DNA of 64,000 bases. It comes from Loxodes magnus. Lineage: Eukaryota; Ciliophora; Karyorelictea; Loxodida; Loxodidae. A model generated the notes under the pieces. The model was not told where the DNA came from. It worked only from the letters and a program-made list of their open reading frames with translations, and did no database searches. Below are positions 61,766 to 64,000 of the stretch, in pieces (the stretch's first letter is position 1; each line of letters begins with the position of its first letter). The stretch is from positions 620,001-684,000 of the forward strand of contig CAMPDV010000134.1 in the NCBI GenBank assembly GCA_946699065.1, given 5' to 3'. A program made the position numbers and the translations under genes.

Positions 61766-62394
61766 TAAATTTAACTTTTAATCTTAATTTTATTTAAAGT
61801 AATTTAATTATCAATATTTTACAAGTCAACAAATTTAAAATTTAAACCAAATTTTCCTTATCAATAAGATTTTAAAGGTATATTAAGTCTTCTAAATTAA
61901 GCAATTTTCCATGTTCTATAAAGTTTATATAAATAGGGTATATAATTAAATTAAAAATAATTTTAATTATAAAAATGAGAAATAAGAAAATATTAATTCT
62001 AATATTCATTTTATAAATACTAACTTTTCAAGAAAGTTATTCAAAGTAAATATTTTAATTTGTTCAAGTATTTTTCGTTTTAGGTAATTAAATATCTGCA
62101 AATAGTCGTGTAAAAAATTATTTTATAAATCATTTTAAATTTAAATATTATACTTATTGAAATTTGCTTTCAATTTTTAAAACTAATTAGCCTTTATTTT
62201 GCTTTAGAACCTTAAAATAAAAAAATATTAATCTAAACTACTAAATATTTATTTAGTTTTATATAGAATTTTAAAATTAAATCCTAATATATATTTTTTA
62301 TATAATTAAATCCAAAAGCAAAACAATTAAATATATTTGTAAATTATTTTTATTTTAAGATTTTGAAAAAATTATATTAAAAAATTCTTAAATT
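61766..62394. other. AT-rich intergenic stretch
   Basis: No supportable feature between the LRR gene and the gag-like fragment. Confidence 0.45.
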
Positions 62395-62700
62395 ATGAGA
62401 ATGAGGCATTTAAATGGCGCACAACTCTTTTAATTAAGTTTTTAAAATTATTCAATGAAAATATCCTACTAAGCTTGCATTCCCTTGAAAATCTTGTCTT
62501 CTATAGGGCCGAGATTGAAGTACCATCCTAAAAGACCTAAATATCTGGCATCTTTCGACATAAATGCTACTCGATTTCTACAATCTTGTTCCTCTTGGTT
62601 CTGTTATAATTCCTCTCGGTTCTTCAAACACAGGATACTTTCTGGTGCCATAATTTTTGTCAATCTTATTGAATGGCTTGCTACTCCTTGTTTAAATTAA
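62395..62700 (-). pseudogene. gag-like family, 3' fragment
   Basis: Minus strand: an ATG near 62652 opens M-A-P-E-S-I-L-C-L-K-N-R-E-E-L and K-D-A-R-Y-L-G-L-L-G-W-Y-F-N, ending near F-I-E. It is homologous in DNA to 50090-50430. The K-D-A-R-Y segment parallels K-D-G-R-I-F downstream of the knuckle in the 18.6-kb copy. The 5' half (coiled coil, knuckle) is absent, so a truncated copy. Confidence 0.45.
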
Positions 62701-63313
62701 ATTTTTAATAATTTTCAGCAATCTAAATCAAATTCCCTAGTATTATTAAATTTATTTTAAATTTTTATTATTATACTTTTTTATAATTCTACTTAATTTT
62801 TTTATACATTCAAAATTACAATTTCTTTAATTTAAATAATTTTGGCTTCAATCAAACTATAATAAATTAAATAAAATATTTTAAAATGCAAATTATCACA
62901 AAAACGAAAAAGTAAAAATTTTTGTCTTCATAAAAGTTCAGACTAAAAGTCATTTATTTAAATAAAAACATTTATTTCTTATGATTATAAAAAATTTATA
63001 TATTTAACTATATTTTTCAATTTAAAAAGTTTAATTCTTCCTTTTTAATATACTTATTATTTTTTAATCAAACTTAGATAATTTTGATCAAAAAATGTTA
63101 TAAAATAAATTTCTTTACAAATATTTTTCATTTTTTTCGGTTTTACAACTTTGTAAAGTATTAATTTTAGCTTTTTAAATAATGATTTTACCCATTAATT
63201 TATAGAAATAAAAAAATATCACATTTTTGGTTAAAAGTAAATTGCTTGATTATTATGAAACTTAGTTAAAATTAAAATAAACGTGTATTTTTTTAATCTG
63301 ATTAATTTTTTAA
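62701..63313. other. AT-rich intergenic stretch
   Basis: A/T runs up to the ATG at 63314. Nothing supportable. Confidence 0.5.
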
Positions 63314-64000
63314 ATGGATATCATTAAAATTTGGCAGGACTTCAAAAATATTTTTTGAAACCGAAGGAGAAGTAAAAGAAAATTGGTGCTACCATGAAAT
63401 AATTCCTCCTAACAAACCAGTGAAACATACATATAGCTCTGAATAAATGAAATTCCAATTAATTAATTTCAACTAAAAAGTTTTTAGACCAGAAACTTCT
63501 TTCCGATTACACGACCCGACGCTCTCTTTTTATGGAATAATGGAGATATCCTGTTGTGCTCCAGGACAGCTGTTAGGGAGCTCCATTGCTATAAGCAGCC
63601 AGGCTTCAAGTCCCTACCAAGAGCGGATAATCTCAAGACAGCGTTCCCTTCAGAAAATGACTCTGACCATGAATTTTCTCAGTGACAGGAAAGGAACTTG
63701 TTCCTAGCCATAAAACCAGAAGTGTTGTCACGAAGGTCATTCTCAGCTCCCACCATCTTTTCAATTATAAATGAAATTCCAATTGAAAATAAAAAAATCT
63801 TAGAAACTCAACCATTAGACAATTTCGAGCTTATGACAAAGAATATTATCAATCTGAATATTATTCAAAGCTATTAAGCAAACTATATTATTTTTAATTT
63901 AATTTAATTTAATTTAATCAATCTGAATATTAAGAAAATTGGAACGTTCTTTTAGAAGTTGAATAACTCAGCAAACTCATAGAAGCTCTACAACATGAAA
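63314..64000 (+). CDS. partial gene, possibly gag-like with extended N-terminus (3' end outside window)
   Basis: ATG 63314 opens a frame to the window edge. Its middle (63490-63760) has the highest G+C of the region and gives R-P-D-A-L-F-L-W-N-N-G-D-I-L-L-C, G-F-K-S-L-P-R-A-D-N-L and D-S-D-H-E-F-S-Q-W. The G-F-K-S motif echoes the start of other family copies. An (AATTT)n run at 63894-63918 seems to shift the frame: after it the neighbouring frame gives a coiled coil (V-L-L-E-V-E-Q-L-S-K-L-I-E-A-L). The reverse strand of the G+C-rich part is also open, so the strand is not certain. Confidence 0.45.

Overview
The window reads as nuclear DNA of a karyorelict ciliate, most likely Loxodes or a close relative. 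It is extremely AT-rich. Every convincing gene uses TAA and TAG as sense codons at positions where Gln fits. TGA falls where Trp is expected, for example in the V-K-W-M-A-P-E motif of a kinase, yet TGA is also the codon that ends the clearest genes. That is the karyorelict nuclear code (NCBI table 27: TAA/TAG = Gln, TGA = Trp or stop). Standard-code ORFs are therefore useless here, and the genes below were read by hand with the alternative code. Two spliceosomal introns of only 19 and 17 nt are visible.

Layout. 1-9 kb: the end of a gag-like gene, a small membrane-protein gene (510-1220, minus), the first copy of a ~490-bp repeat (1941-2432), and two decayed gag-like genes. 10-28.4 kb: a large inverted repeat with arms of ~3.75 kb (10041-13789 and 24666-28413). 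Each arm carries a whole receptor-like gene with a type-I periplasmic-binding-like ectodomain, an EF-hand loop and several membrane spans, and the two copies end in different C-termini. The ~10.9-kb spacer holds a gag-like pseudogene, a second copy of the membrane-protein gene and an eroded tRNA-Ser(CGA). 28-39 kb: gag-like pseudogenes on both strands, the second 490-bp repeat (30563-31051), a third membrane-protein paralogue (34121-34855), and a gag-like element inserted inside another gag-like copy (37093-37922). 39-56 kb: two paralogous kinase-Kelch genes (39459-41247 minus, which lacks the catalytic Asp; 54509-56284 plus, intact), an SR/UBA-like protein (44639-46203 minus), and more gag-like copies. 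57-64 kb: gag-like copies, an LRR protein with a 24-bp minisatellite (59717-61765), and the 5' part of a further gene running off the end.

The host genes point to signalling and protein turnover: a ligand-binding membrane receptor, kinase and pseudokinase with Kelch propellers, an LRR/F-box-like protein and a UBA-like protein. They form no operon; long AT-rich gaps separate them.

The most distinctive content is the dispersed family with a coiled coil followed by a CCHC zinc knuckle. Roughly fourteen copies or fragments are visible, most of them broken by frameshifts. Several have a conserved start region and a subfamily-specific 3' stem-loop, and one is nested in another. It looks like the ORF1/gag-type protein of a non-LTR-like mobile family, although no reverse transcriptase was found in the window. 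The paired 490-bp repeat, with its duplicated hairpin module and six-unit 19-bp array, is a second candidate for something undescribed.
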